A stretch of 64,000 nt of DNA from Parabacteroides hominis (lineage in GTDB: Bacteria > Bacteroidota > Bacteroidia > Bacteroidales > Tannerellaceae), in assembly GCF_014287585.1 (NCBI RefSeq), contig NZ_JACOOJ010000016.1:1-64000 (forward strand). Reading direction: 5' to 3'. Shown here one piece after another: positions 50,908 to 60,366 of this stretch. The translations under genes and the position numbers were made by a program. The notes beneath the pieces are model-generated. The model had not been told where the DNA came from and made no database searches. It saw only the letters and a list, made by a program, of their open reading frames with translations. Numbering within the stretch: position 1 is the stretch's first letter; each line of letters opens with the position of its first letter.

Positions 50908-52071
50908 ATGAAAACTACAATCAAGTACATCTGTACAGGCCTCTCACTTTGCGCTTGTACCTGTTTAGTAAATAATCTGCCGGTACAGGCCGAAACGACA
51001 AATACCGCTGTTACCGCAACGGCAAGCAACTGGAACCGGCAAAGCGTCATGGACGTTGCCCGCCGGGTGGCTGACTGGCAGATCAAGGATTATCCCGAAA
51101 ACAAATATGCCAAGAGTGAACCGCGCGGATGGGTTCCGGGAGCACTCTATATGGGGATGTTCGACTGGGCGGAGTTAAGCAATGACAACACCTACTACGA
51201 CTGGCTGAGAAAGATTTTCAACCGCCAGAGCTGGCAGGTTGCCAACCGGATGTATCATGCAGATGACGTTTGTATCGCACAAACCTACATCGATTTCTAT
51301 AATAAGGAAAAGAATGAGAATATGCTGAAACCGACCATCGCCCGCGCCGACTGGGTTTTGAACAATCCTTCCAACGGAAGCATGGATCTCGATTACAGCA
51401 AAGGCAGCACGATCGAACGCTGGACCTGGTGCGACGCCCTCTTCATGGCACCCGGCGTCTACACGCGACTCTATACGCTGACCGGTAACCGTAAATACAT
51501 GTATTTTGCCGACGGCGAATTTCGTGCCACTTACAACCACCTATATGATAAAGACGAAGATCTGTTCTATCGCGACAGCCGCTACATCGGACAGAAAGAA
51601 GCCAACGGCAAGAAGATTTTCTGGGGACGCGGCAACGGTTGGGTAATCGGAGGATTGGCTGAAATCCTGAAGACACTCCCGGCGGAAGATACCGAGTTTC
51701 GTCCTTTCTATCTCGAACTTTATAAAGAAATGTCAGAGCGCCTCGCCGGATTGCAAGGAAAAGACGGTTACTGGCATGCCAGCCTGCTGGACCCGGACAG
51801 CTATCCTTCGCCTGAAACAAGTGCGACCGGATTTATCGTTTACGGCCTGGCATACGGAATCAACCAGGGTTATCTGCCGGCAGACAAATATCTGCCTGTT
51901 GTAAAAAAAGGTTGGGAAGCATTGGTTGCCGCCGTTGAAACGGACGGGAAATTAGGTTGGGTCCAGCCGGTAGGGGCCGATCCGAAAAAGGTGACACGCG
52001 ACATGACCGAACTTTACGGTACAGGGGCATTCCTGATGGCAGCCTGCGAAGTGTATAAATTGGCCAAATAG
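50908..52071 (+). CDS. GH105/GH88-type unsaturated rhamnogalacturonyl (glucuronyl) hydrolase
   Basis: This 387-residue exported enzyme has a signal peptide (about 1-28). The alpha6/alpha6-barrel family shows PRGWVPGALYMGM, HADDVCIAQTYIDFY, WCDALFMAPGVYTRL with the catalytic Asp, and WGRGNGWVIGGLAEIL. GH105 enzymes hydrate the 4,5-unsaturated uronic acid left at the non-reducing end by a polysaccharide lyase, releasing it from rhamnogalacturonan-type oligosaccharides. No lyase gene lies in the window, so the substrate must come from elsewhere. The ATG at 50908 is chosen because it begins the signal peptide and follows the promoter; the open frame extends 54 codons upstream through the terminator. 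Confidence 0.9.
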   Translation: MKTTIKYICTGLSLCACTCLVNNLPVQAETTNTAVTATASNWNRQSVMDVARRVADWQIKDYPENKYAKSEPRGWVPGALYMGMFDWAELSNDNTYYDWLRKIFNRQSWQVANRMYHADDVCIAQTYIDFYNKEKNENMLKPTIARADWVLNNPSNGSMDLDYSKGSTIERWTWCDALFMAPGVYTRLYTLTGNRKYMYFADGEFRATYNHLYDKDEDLFYRDSRYIGQKEANGKKIFWGRGNGWVIGGLAEILKTLPAEDTEFRPFYLELYKEMSERLAGLQGKDGYWHASLLDPDSYPSPETSATGFIVYGLAYGINQGYLPADKYLPVVKKGWEALVAAVETDGKLGWVQPVGADPKKVTRDMTELYGTGAFLMAACEVYKLAK

Positions 52072-52094
52072 ATTTCATGATTAAATGATGATTT

Positions 52095-55000
52095 ATGAAA
52101 TACTGTATCATACTCCTTTCTTTCTTCTTTACGACTCTGTCAAATGCATCAGAAATGCCCCGGAACGATCTTGCTGGGCCGGAAAACATTAACGATTTGA
52201 AAGTACAGATTCAATGGATAAACCCAACTGCCATACGCGCTTATCTGAACGATACAAAAACATTGTTAGGAGAGAAATCTCCGGCACTTTACGAAAAACT
52301 TTCCCGCTTGGAAACGCTTCTGCCCGAAGTACAACAAGCACTTTCCGGCAATGTTTCCGCCGAGGCAATTGACAAGGCACGGAAAGTTTTGGCGTTGAAA
52401 CGTGAGATTATCCTGGCCAATCCGCTATTGGATATGGACAAGATCATTGTGGCCCGCTACCGTTTGGGCGACAAGGCCCGTAAGGCAATGGGACCATCGA
52501 TGGGTACTTCGACAGCTAATTACAATTCACTCTTTTCCAATTCGCGCAAAGGATATGATGCCGAAATCGATCTGCTCAGCAATCTGCGCGGTAAAACCGA
52601 AAGTAACCGCATCTATAAACCGGAATCCGATGTCCCTGTTTCTGATATTCAGCTCCACTGGGATGCCGGCCACCTGCTATTTTCTTCGCTTGACGAAGAC
52701 CGGAAATGGCAGATCTACGAAATGAACATCGACGGAAGCGGACTCCACCGGAAGATCACCGTCGATGAGCCGGACCTGGAATTTTGCGATGCCAATTACC
52801 TGCCGGACGGTAAAGTGGTGGCGACGACCAATATCGGTTACAACGGCGTGCCTTGCGTACATGGCGACGATGTGGTAGCCAACCTTGTCTCTTTTGATCC
52901 GCAGACGCGTGCCTTGCGCCGCCTCACCTTCGACCAGGACGGAAACTGGTCGCCGATCGTGATTCCGAACGGACGCATCATGTACACCCGCTGGGAATAT
53001 ACGGACCTGACACACTATTTCTCCCGTATCGTGATGCACATGAACCCCGACGGGACGGAAAACAAAGCGCTCTACGGGAGCGGTTCCTACTTCCCGAACA
53101 GCACGTTCGACATGAAACCGCTTTCCAAGCACAGCAGCCGCTTCATCGGCATTATCTCCGGCCACCACGGGACGGCCCGTTCGGGACGGCTCGTCATCTT
53201 CGATCCTGCCAAAAGCCGGAAAGAAGAAAAGGGGATGATACAGGAACTGCCGTTCAAAGACCGTCCGATCGTCCCGATCATCAAAGACGAATTGGTGGAA
53301 GGTGTCTGGCCTCAGTTCATGAAGCCGTTTCCGCTCAGCGAAAAGTATTTCCTGGTCGCCTGCAAACCGGCTAAGGATGCACTTTGGGGAATTTACTTAG
53401 TCGACGTTTTCGATAACCTGACACTCATTGCCGAGCAGGAAGGAGAAGGCCTGACCGCTCCCATCCCGCTGGTAAAACGCGAAACACCTCCCGTCATCCC
53501 CTCTAAGATCAAGCCGGACAGCAAAGAGGCAACGGTCTTCATCCAGGATATCTACGAAGGAGAGGGTACGCAGGGTGTTCCCCGCGGCACGATCAAGGCG
53601 CTCCGTATCTTCGCATACGAGTATGCCTATATCTTGGCGCCTTCCGACCACGATGCACAGGGAATACAGAGCGGATGGGACATCAAGCGCGTACTCGGAA
53701 CAGTCCCGGTCGAGGAAGACGGTTCCGCACTGTTCACCATTCCGGCCAACACGCCGGTTTCTATCCAGCCGTTGGATAAAGACGGGGCGGCCATCCAGTG
53801 GATGCGCAGCTGGCTGACGGGGATGCCGGGCGAGATCGTCTCCTGCGTCGGTTGCCACGAGGATCAGAACAGTATACCCATTCCCAAACGCACGATTGCC
53901 TCGGCCAAGCAGGCACGCCGGTTGGAAACACCGGAAGGAGGCGTCCGCCCTTTCACTTTCCGCCTGGAAGTGCAACCGGTACTGGACCGTAACTGCGTGT
54001 CTTGCCACAACGGGAAAAATGCCGAGCCAGATTTCCGCAAAGACCAGATGGTCACTTATAAAAGAGGAATATTGACGAAGATCAACAAGCAATACGACCA
54101 GAGTTATCTGAACCTGCATCCGTACGTGTACCGCCAGGGACCGGAATCGGACATCTATGTTCTCAAACCGGCCGAGTTCCATGCGAGCAACAGCGAACTG
54201 GCCCGCATCCTGCAAGCCGGACACCACGGGGTACAGGTTCCGGAAGAGGACATGCGAACGCTCTATACCTGGATCGACCTCAACGCGCCTTACTACGGAG
54301 CTTTCACCCAGATCGACCTGAAGCCCGAATCGCCGAAGGGCCAGGTGGAACGCCGTATGGAGCTGGCCGAGAAGTACAGCGGTGTACGGGTAGACTGGCA
54401 AAAAGAGATTGCCGACTATGCCGACTGGCTGAAAGAAAACAAAAAAGCAGACGGCATTACCGGAGCGACGACCGGCGAGACAATCGAGACAAAAGGACCC
54501 GCCAAACCGATCCGCCCGGTCAAAGTAAAAGGATTCCCGTTCGACAAGCAGACGGCGACTGCCCGGCAAGCAGCCAAAGGCGAAACTTCCCGCCGCCTGT
54601 CCATCACCCCGGATATCCATATCGACTTGGTATGGATTCCCGCCGGCAGCTTCGCGATGGGCGACAACCGGACGCCTTCCGCATCGCCAGCATTCAAGGC
54701 AAACGTAAAGGAAGGATTCTGGATGAGCACGACCGAAATCACAAATGAACAGTTCCGCGCACTTTTCCCGGAACACGACAGCCGGTACATCGGACAGACC
54801 TGGAAGGATCATACGACTCCCGGCTATGCGGCCAACCAGCCCGAACAGCCAGTCGTACGCGTCAGCTGGGACGAAGCGAACGCCTTCTGCCAAAAACTCA
54901 GCAAGATATTGGGCTGCAACACCTCCCTTCCTACCGAGACACAATGGGAATGGGCGGCACGTGCGGGAAGTGCGGATGATTTCTGGTTCGGATCGGCAGA

Positions 55001-55412
55001 CAGCGACTTCGGCTCTTTCGAGAACTTGGCAGACAGTACGACTGTCGATCTGGCGGTAACAGGCGTAGATCCGAAGCCGATGCGGGCAAACGATCCCATG
55101 CGCAAGTTCTGGGATTTCCTGCCGAAAGTCCTGAACGTAAACGACCATCAACTGATCAGTTGCCCGGTCGCCTCTTACCAACCCAATCCCTGGGGATTGT
55201 ACGACATGAACGGGAACGTGGCGGAGTGGACGGCATCCGATTACATTCCTTATCCTTTAAAAGAAAAGGCAAACAAGGAAGTTGCCGAAAAGAAAGTCGT
55301 ACGCGGCGGCTCCTGGCGCGAACGTCCCAAATACTCCACATCAGCCGTCCGCAAAGCCTACCTGCCCTGGCAAAGGCCGATGAATGTGGGATTCAGGATC
55401 ATAATCAGGTGA
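52095..55412 (+). CDS. Secreted diheme HzsA-like protein fused to an FGE/SUMF1-like domain
   Basis: This 1105-residue protein has a Sec signal (about 1-19). After a helical segment (about 30-150) comes a TolB/propeller-like part (about 175-560, LHWDAGHLLFSSLDEDRKWQ, VIPNGRIMYTRWEY). It is followed by a region with two c-type heme motifs, CVGCH (Cys584) and CVSCH (Cys634), arranged as in the alpha subunit of hydrazine synthase and its relatives. Residues about 835-1105 form a formylglycine-generating-enzyme-like domain (WIPAGSFAMGD, TTEITNEQF, LPTETQWEWAARAG, GLYDMNGNVAEW, VVRGGSW). The cysteine pair used by true FGEs near the C-terminus is absent (GGSWRERPKYSTSAVRKA), so sulfatase activation is unlikely. 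It lies 23 bp after GH105. Electron transfer or a redox step on glycans is inferred only. Confidence 0.85.
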   Translation: MKYCIILLSFFFTTLSNASEMPRNDLAGPENINDLKVQIQWINPTAIRAYLNDTKTLLGEKSPALYEKLSRLETLLPEVQQALSGNVSAEAIDKARKVLALKREIILANPLLDMDKIIVARYRLGDKARKAMGPSMGTSTANYNSLFSNSRKGYDAEIDLLSNLRGKTESNRIYKPESDVPVSDIQLHWDAGHLLFSSLDEDRKWQIYEMNIDGSGLHRKITVDEPDLEFCDANYLPDGKVVATTNIGYNGVPCVHGDDVVANLVSFDPQTRALRRLTFDQDGNWSPIVIPNGRIMYTRWEYTDLTHYFSRIVMHMNPDGTENKALYGSGSYFPNSTFDMKPLSKHSSRFIGIISGHHGTARSGRLVIFDPAKSRKEEKGMIQELPFKDRPIVPIIKDELVEGVWPQFMKPFPLSEKYFLVACKPAKDALWGIYLVDVFDNLTLIAEQEGEGLTAPIPLVKRETPPVIPSKIKPDSKEATVFIQDIYEGEGTQGVPRGTIKALRIFAYEYAYILAPSDHDAQGIQSGWDIKRVLGTVPVEEDGSALFTIPANTPVSIQPLDKDGAAIQWMRSWLTGMPGEIVSCVGCHEDQNSIPIPKRTIASAKQARRLETPEGGVRPFTFRLEVQPVLDRNCVSCHNGKNAEPDFRKDQMVTYKRGILTKINKQYDQSYLNLHPYVYRQGPESDIYVLKPAEFHASNSELARILQAGHHGVQVPEEDMRTLYTWIDLNAPYYGAFTQIDLKPESPKGQVERRMELAEKYSGVRVDWQKEIADYADWLKENKKADGITGATTGETIETKGPAKPIRPVKVKGFPFDKQTATARQAAKGETSRRLSITPDIHIDLVWIPAGSFAMGDNRTPSASPAFKANVKEGFWMSTTEITNEQFRALFPEHDSRYIGQTWKDHTTPGYAANQPEQPVVRVSWDEANAFCQKLSKILGCNTSLPTETQWEWAARAGSADDFWFGSADSDFGSFENLADSTTVDLAVTGVDPKPMRANDPMRKFWDFLPKVLNVNDHQLISCPVASYQPNPWGLYDMNGNVAEWTASDYIPYPLKEKANKEVAEKKVVRGGSWRERPKYSTSAVRKAYLPWQRPMNVGFRIIIR

Positions 55413-55481
55413 AAGATGAAAGGTGAAAGTTGAAAGTGGAAGATAGTAACGCGAAGCAACTTTCACCTTTCATCTTTCACC
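55408..55481. terminator. Bidirectional terminator with 25-bp perfect arms containing both stop codons
   Basis: Arms 55408-55432 and 55457-55481 are exact complements over 25 bp, built of repeated GGTGAAAG/ATGAAAG words. The TGA of the heme-protein gene (55410-55412) lies in the left arm and the TGA of sbcC (55477-55479, minus) in the right arm, at mirrored positions. It therefore serves both converging genes. Confidence 0.8.
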
Positions 55482-58452
55482 TTTCAACTACCAAAGTGCT
55501 TTTTCCATTCCCAGCCCGACATACCTGTACGCGGACGGGGATGCGCTCGGTCATTTCCTGGACATGTGATATGACGCCGATCTTGCGCCCCTGCGTCCGC
55601 AAACTTTCCAAAGCATCCATCGCCACACGAAGCGTCTCGGCATCCAAGGAACCGAAACCTTCGTCAATGAAAAGGCTTTCGACCCTCATCCGGTTGGACG
55701 AAAGGGAAGACAGGCCGAGTGCAAGCGCCAGCGAAACGAGGAACGATTCGCCCCCCGAAAGGCTATGGACGGTACGTACCTCATCGCACATATCCCGGTC
55801 GATCACCTGCAAGGCAAGTGTTTCGGGAACCCGTTCCAAGCGATAACGCCTCGTCAGTTCGCGCAGTTGCACATTGGCATAGTTCAACAGAATATCGAGC
55901 GTATATCCCTGCGCTATGCGGCGGAATTTCGCGCCATCGGCAGAACCGGCCAGCTCGTTCAGCTTCGCCCAACGTTCACTTTCCGTGCGCCGGACATTCA
56001 ATTCTTCCTGTAGGCCGGAGACTTTCGCCTTGTTCTCCGTCTGGGTACGAAGGCGGAAACCAAGCTCCGTCTTTTCCTGGGTGAACCGAAGCAGGATTGC
56101 TTCGAGCGGCTGTCCATCCGAAGAAGCCTGATAATCGGCATTCCATTTGTCTAAAGCCGCCTTTCGCCGGAACAGGTCGGCAGAGGCTTCGTCCAAGTCT
56201 TTTGCAATCTGGTCGGCAATGCCGCGTGTCTGGTCGGCGATGCCGGACTGCTCGGTCTGGGTGGCCAACAGCTTTTTCAAGCGTTCTTTCAGTTCTTCCA
56301 TTCGCCGGTTGTACTCCTGCTCTACCACATCTGCCGGACGACCGTTCAATAGTTTCTTTCGCTCCGCCTGCAAGGTTGAAAAAGCGGTACGGTTCTTTTC
56401 GTGGAGCAGCCCGGCTTCTTCGAATTGCTTTTCGAGAGAAGGGAGGAAAGAGGCGAGCGATTCGCATTCGGCTTTCTGTGCGCTTTCCTGCCGTTCCAAC
56501 TGATGGAGTTTCTCTGCATTCCCATGCCATTGGCGGGCAAAGTCAGTCAATGCACTGCGGAAGGTTTCCGGATTCTGCAACCATGCTTTCTGCCACTCGT
56601 TGTTACCGAATAACCGATCGGCAGCCGAAAGAGACTGGGCTAATTTGGCCGACTGCTCTTTTACGACAACCTCCTCCCGCTCCTGCCGGCTGGCGGCGAG
56701 TTGCTGCTTGCCGACGATATCCTTACAGGCGGCTTCACTGTCGGCAAGTTCCTTGTGAAGTTGAAGCAATTGCTGCTGCAAGCGGGCAAGCCGGCGGGTA
56801 TTGGCTGTGCAGGTTTCTTTTTTACCTGACAACTCTTGAAGTTGCAGGGTTAAAGTGGCAATGGAGGCAGGCGGTGTGTCAGCTTCCGGATTGGAGACAA
56901 AAGGATGATGCGTGCTTCCGCAGACAGGACAAGGCTGTCCCTCCTGCAACCTGGCGCGCAGCTCCTTTATATTCCCGGAGGCTTCCAAGCGTGCCTGTTC
57001 TATGAGCAGTTGTTCGCGTTCCTGACGAAGTTTATCGATTTGTTTATCCAACGCGGGTATATCGACAGCTTTCAATTCTTCTTCCAGACCCCGATGTTTC
57101 TCTTCTGTCTGTTTCAACGCCTGTTGTTTACTGGCGTTAGCTTGTTGCAAACCGGCAAGTTGCTTGTTCAACGTTATTACAGCCTGCCGGATCGTTTCAA
57201 CCGAACGGCTTGCTGTTTCCACTCCCGACCGGGCCGCCGATGCAGCATCCAAATGAAGCAATAAGGCAGAAAGCTGTTCCGCTATATTTTCCTTTTTCTT
57301 ATAATGTTCCCGCCACTCAGTCAGGCGGGCGATCTCCTCCTGTCCTTGCTTCTGACGAAGGGCGGCTGCTTTGTATTTCTTTTCAGCCTCCTTCTTGCGG
57401 GAAGTCACATCTTTCAACTGCTGTTCCGAATTAGACAAATCGCGGATGGCCGTGTCAAGCTGGATATCCAGTTTACGCGCCTGCAATATCTCCTGTTGAA
57501 GGGATTTGAAATGAGCCTCGGACTGTTGCTGCTCCTCCACGCCCTTTTCATATTCGCGGCGGGCGACCGTCAACAACTCCGTTGCATGTGCCAGCTTGTC
57601 GGTAGCCTCTTTTTGCTGCCTCTGGCGGACGGTGATCTGCTGTTCGACAGAGCGGACAGCCTCTTGAAGGGCTTGCTGCTCCGCTTTCGCTTTCTCGACC
57701 CGCTGCAATTCCTTTTCCGTTCCGGCGAATCGGGTGCGCAAGTCGTTTTCTTCCTCATCCGTCAAAAGCTCGATGCCCTGAATACGCGACCGGATCAGGT
57801 CGAAGGCTTCTTTCGCTCGCGCGTTCTTTTCGAATATCTGGCGGGAGATGGCGGAATAGAGTTCGGTTCCGGTCAGCTTCTCCAACAAAGAGGCTTTTTC
57901 TCCCTGCTCAGCTTTCAGGAAAGTGGAAAAATCGTTCTGTGCCAGCAATACGGAGCGCGTAAACTGGTCGAACGTCAGACCGATCAATTCGATAATACGG
58001 GCTTGCAGGTCGGAACGCGTCCCCTGCTCTTCCTCCTCCTTATCGAGGTTGTACAAAGCCAAACGCGGATTCTGCAACCGTCCGTTCTCCTTGTCGCGGG
58101 CTCGCGCCACCGACCAGCGTGTCCGGTAGCAGTGTCCGTTCAAGGCCATAAAATCCACCTCCGCAAAACCGGAAGCCGTACCTCTTCGCAGCAAGAAACG
58201 GGGATCGCTCTGCGACAGTTGTTCATTGCTGACATCCTGGAGCTTGACATTATTCTCTTTCGCCTGGTCGGTACGAGGCGTACGGGCGAACAGGGCCAGG
58301 CACATCGCATCCAAAAGCGTAGACTTTCCCGCTCCCGTCGGCCCGGAAATAGCAAATATACCAGCCGAGAGCAACGGCTCCGCCGTAAAATCTATCTCAA
58401 AATCACCTTCTAATGAGGCTAAGTTGCGGCCTCGTATCGCTAATATCTTCAT
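55477..58452 (-). CDS. sbcC: SbcC, ATPase subunit of the SbcCD (Mre11-Rad50 type) nuclease
   Basis: This 991-residue SMC-like protein is the partner of SbcD in opening hairpin ends and processing double-strand breaks. The Walker A motif is GPTGAGKST (about 35-43). Long coiled coils (about 180-480 and 560-830) meet at the zinc hook CPVC within GQPCPVCGSTHHP. The C-terminal lobe has the ABC signature LSGGESFLVSLALALGLS and Walker B/D-loop LFIDEGFGSLD. Its start overlaps the sbcD stop by four bases, indicating translational coupling. It ends inside the bidirectional terminator. Confidence 0.96.
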   Translation of the reverse strand: MKILAIRGRNLASLEGDFEIDFTAEPLLSAGIFAISGPTGAGKSTLLDAMCLALFARTPRTDQAKENNVKLQDVSNEQLSQSDPRFLLRRGTASGFAEVDFMALNGHCYRTRWSVARARDKENGRLQNPRLALYNLDKEEEEQGTRSDLQARIIELIGLTFDQFTRSVLLAQNDFSTFLKAEQGEKASLLEKLTGTELYSAISRQIFEKNARAKEAFDLIRSRIQGIELLTDEEENDLRTRFAGTEKELQRVEKAKAEQQALQEAVRSVEQQITVRQRQQKEATDKLAHATELLTVARREYEKGVEEQQQSEAHFKSLQQEILQARKLDIQLDTAIRDLSNSEQQLKDVTSRKKEAEKKYKAAALRQKQGQEEIARLTEWREHYKKKENIAEQLSALLLHLDAASAARSGVETASRSVETIRQAVITLNKQLAGLQQANASKQQALKQTEEKHRGLEEELKAVDIPALDKQIDKLRQEREQLLIEQARLEASGNIKELRARLQEGQPCPVCGSTHHPFVSNPEADTPPASIATLTLQLQELSGKKETCTANTRRLARLQQQLLQLHKELADSEAACKDIVGKQQLAASRQEREEVVVKEQSAKLAQSLSAADRLFGNNEWQKAWLQNPETFRSALTDFARQWHGNAEKLHQLERQESAQKAECESLASFLPSLEKQFEEAGLLHEKNRTAFSTLQAERKKLLNGRPADVVEQEYNRRMEELKERLKKLLATQTEQSGIADQTRGIADQIAKDLDEASADLFRRKAALDKWNADYQASSDGQPLEAILLRFTQEKTELGFRLRTQTENKAKVSGLQEELNVRRTESERWAKLNELAGSADGAKFRRIAQGYTLDILLNYANVQLRELTRRYRLERVPETLALQVIDRDMCDEVRTVHSLSGGESFLVSLALALGLSSLSSNRMRVESLFIDEGFGSLDAETLRVAMDALESLRTQGRKIGVISHVQEMTERIPVRVQVCRAGNGKSTLVVER

Positions 58453-59693
58453 AGGGAAACCTCCCGCATTACATCGTTAAACATCTTCTCCAACTCTTCC
58501 GGCAAATCTCCCCCGAAACGGTTCGTAAAGGCATGGCGGAGCATATCCAGCGGGGCGATCTTTTGCAAATCCGTATAAGACAAAGGACGAGAATCCTCCT
58601 CCCCCTCCTTTTTCGGATAAGAAGGAATGATGGAAGTCAGGCGTACGGCCTTATCCGCCAACGCCTCTTCCACCCGATGCCGGAAACCCGGATCAGGCTC
58701 CGTCAGCAACACCTGCACTTCTAAGTAAGGCCAGAGGCTACGATCGGCTTCCTCCTCCGCCAACGGCAGATTAGCAAGCAGCAAAAGGACTTCGGCTGGC
58801 GATGCCGGTTCCGCCGGAATCCGATGCAAGGCGGTTCGTAAAGGGACAGGCATCGCTTTCAGATCCGACAAGCACCCGTTTTCGACCGTAAAAGCAACGA
58901 CCTGATGGCGATAATGCTGCTCGGAGAAAGACATCGGCAACGGACTGCCGGCATATCGTATATTCTCGCGCCCCCCTACCCTTTGAGCCTTGTGGATATG
59001 ACCGAGGGCCGTATAGGCCAAGCCTTCTTTAAAGGCATCTATCGACACGGATTCAAGCCCTCCCATTATGGTCCGCTCGCTCCGGTCGTCTTCCGACAGT
59101 TCAGCGCCGGTCGCATGCAGGTGTCCCATTGCCAGGAGTGCCTCGCCCGGTTGCCTCCGGCTGTCGGCATAGTCATAGAGTTGGCGGTACATCCGGGTAA
59201 CCCCTTCCACATAGGTATCTTTCCCTTCTTTCGAAGCGGGATAATCTCCCTGGCGCAGATAGGGAACGGCCAGGCAGAGTGCCTCCCGCTCTCTTTCCTT
59301 ATTATATAGGGGAATCAGGAGCGAATCGAAATCGATCTTACACAGATCCGTTCGCGGAATAACCCCAACGATCGACGTGTTCAATTCTTCCAACAAGGGT
59401 CTCGGCGCCTCCAAACGGGCTGCCGAATCATGATTGCCTGCGATAATCACGATCTGCAAATGCGGATTACGCCGGTTCGCTTCCCGCAGAAACCGGAAAA
59501 AACGGCGTTGGGCGGTTGCCGACGGATTGGCGACATCGAAGACATCGCCTGCAATCAGCAGGGCATCGGTCTGCTGCTCCGTCAATGTATCGATCAGCCA
59601 CGAAAGAAATGCCTCATGCTCCTCATCACGGTCGTAGCCGAAAAAGGTTTGTCCAAGATGCCAGTCGGCGGTATGTATTATTTTCAATGACAT
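58449..59693 (-). CDS. sbcD: SbcD, nuclease subunit of SbcCD
   Basis: This 414-residue Mre11-type metallophosphoesterase has all five family motifs: DWHLG near the N-terminus (HTADWHLGQTFFGYDRDEE), GDVFD, GNHDSAARL, GHLHATG and GHIHKAQ. It should give the complex its 3'-5' exonuclease and hairpin endonuclease activities with manganese. The C-terminal cap domain (about 300-414) carries a family-specific extension. It is the first gene of a two-gene operon with sbcC (four-base overlap). A TAAATTTG box on the minus strand at 59713-59720 provides a promoter with a very short leader. Confidence 0.96.
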   Translation of the reverse strand: MSLKIIHTADWHLGQTFFGYDRDEEHEAFLSWLIDTLTEQQTDALLIAGDVFDVANPSATAQRRFFRFLREANRRNPHLQIVIIAGNHDSAARLEAPRPLLEELNTSIVGVIPRTDLCKIDFDSLLIPLYNKEREREALCLAVPYLRQGDYPASKEGKDTYVEGVTRMYRQLYDYADSRRQPGEALLAMGHLHATGAELSEDDRSERTIMGGLESVSIDAFKEGLAYTALGHIHKAQRVGGRENIRYAGSPLPMSFSEQHYRHQVVAFTVENGCLSDLKAMPVPLRTALHRIPAEPASPAEVLLLLANLPLAEEEADRSLWPYLEVQVLLTEPDPGFRHRVEEALADKAVRLTSIIPSYPKKEGEEDSRPLSYTDLQKIAPLDMLRHAFTNRFGGDLPEELEKMFNDVMREVSL

Positions 59694-59712
59694 TGGCTCT
59701 TTGTTTTGTTTG

Positions 59713-59720
59713 CAAATTTA
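59713..59720 (-). promoter_or_regulatory. -7 promoter box of sbcDC
   Basis: The minus strand reads TAAATTTG, a TAnnTTTG match 20 bp before the sbcD start. It lies in the 37-bp gap after hicB. Confidence 0.45.
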
Positions 59721-59730
59721 CAAACCGGTT

Positions 59731-60084
59731 CTATCCTTGATGTATCAATTTTAGTTGATTCTCCAAAGCTTGCTTTATATAAGCATTAATCGTAGTCCCG
59801 GCCTCCTGTGCCAGCATAGCTATCTTACTATGTATCTCTGGAGAAATACGGATATTCAACGTACCGCTATAGGGTTTGCGAGGTTCCACACCATCAGCCA
59901 AACAACCTGCAAGATAGCTTTCTATCCCAGCCTCAAAATCAGCACGGAGTTCATCAATCGTATTGCCTTCATAAAGAATCAAATCTTTACTCATTCCAAG
60001 AACCTTTCCAAAAAGGCAGTTATCAGCTTTGCTGTACTCCACCGAGCCTTTATAACCTTTATATTCCAAGTAATCCATATTCAT
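59731..60084 (-). CDS. hicB: HicB-family antitoxin
   Basis: This 117-residue antitoxin has an N-terminal partially degraded RNase H-like HicB domain (about 5-65, YKGSVEYSKADNCLFGKVLG, then TIDELRADFEAGIESYL) and a C-terminal ribbon-helix-helix DNA-binding domain (about 72-110, SGTLNIRISPEIHSKIAMLA, then NAYIKQALE). It should bind and block HicA and repress its own operon through the palindrome at 60371-60390. It lies 4 bp after hicA. A second ATG two codons in (60078, MDYLEY) is an equally plausible start. Confidence 0.92.
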   Translation of the reverse strand: MNMDYLEYKGYKGSVEYSKADNCLFGKVLGMSKDLILYEGNTIDELRADFEAGIESYLAGCLADGVEPRKPYSGTLNIRISPEIHSKIAMLAQEAGTTINAYIKQALENQLKLIHQG

Positions 60085-60088
60085 TTTT

Positions 60089-60349
60089 TTATTTTATTAA
60101 ACCGTTGATTTTTAAGTGTTGATATATTGCTTTCATCATCCATGCTTTCATTATACTGCCCGGATGCGGCTTGTGAATATCAATATATTGTCCTGTCTGC
60201 TCATTTTTAAATCTTACACGTGAACCGGACGTTACTCCTTTATTGTGTTCATCATACCCAAAAGAAGAAAGCAATTTCAACGTTTCTTCATAAGTAAAAT
60301 CTTTAGGCAGCCTACAAAAACGATTTATCAGTTTTTCCTTAGTTCCCAT
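60089..60349 (-). CDS. hicA: HicA-family mRNA interferase toxin
   Basis: This 86-residue toxin has the small dsRBD-like HicA fold: TYEETLKLLSSFGYDE, GVTSGSRVRFKN, and the catalytic-histidine region YIDIHKPHPGSIMKAWMM. HicA toxins cleave mRNA when the antitoxin is lost. It is slightly longer than the classical 60-residue form, with an N-terminal extension (MGTKEKLINRFCRLP). It is the first gene of the pair, with an operator overlapping its promoter. All key residues appear intact, so the pair is probably functional. Confidence 0.9.
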   Translation of the reverse strand: MGTKEKLINRFCRLPKDFTYEETLKLLSSFGYDEHNKGVTSGSRVRFKNEQTGQYIDIHKPHPGSIMKAWMMKAIYQHLKINGLIK

Positions 60350-60366
60350 ATTATTAGTTTATTCTA

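Noticed and set aside
53397..55181. 594-residue open frame on the minus strand opposite the heme-protein gene
   Set aside because: It mirrors the codon pattern of the real gene, has no ribosome site, and its product is rich in Arg/Cys/Val as typical of antisense shadows.
54600..55412. Active formylglycine-generating enzyme (sulfatase activator)
   Set aside because: The catalytic cysteine pair expected after GGSW near the C-terminus is absent, and no sulfatase gene is nearby.
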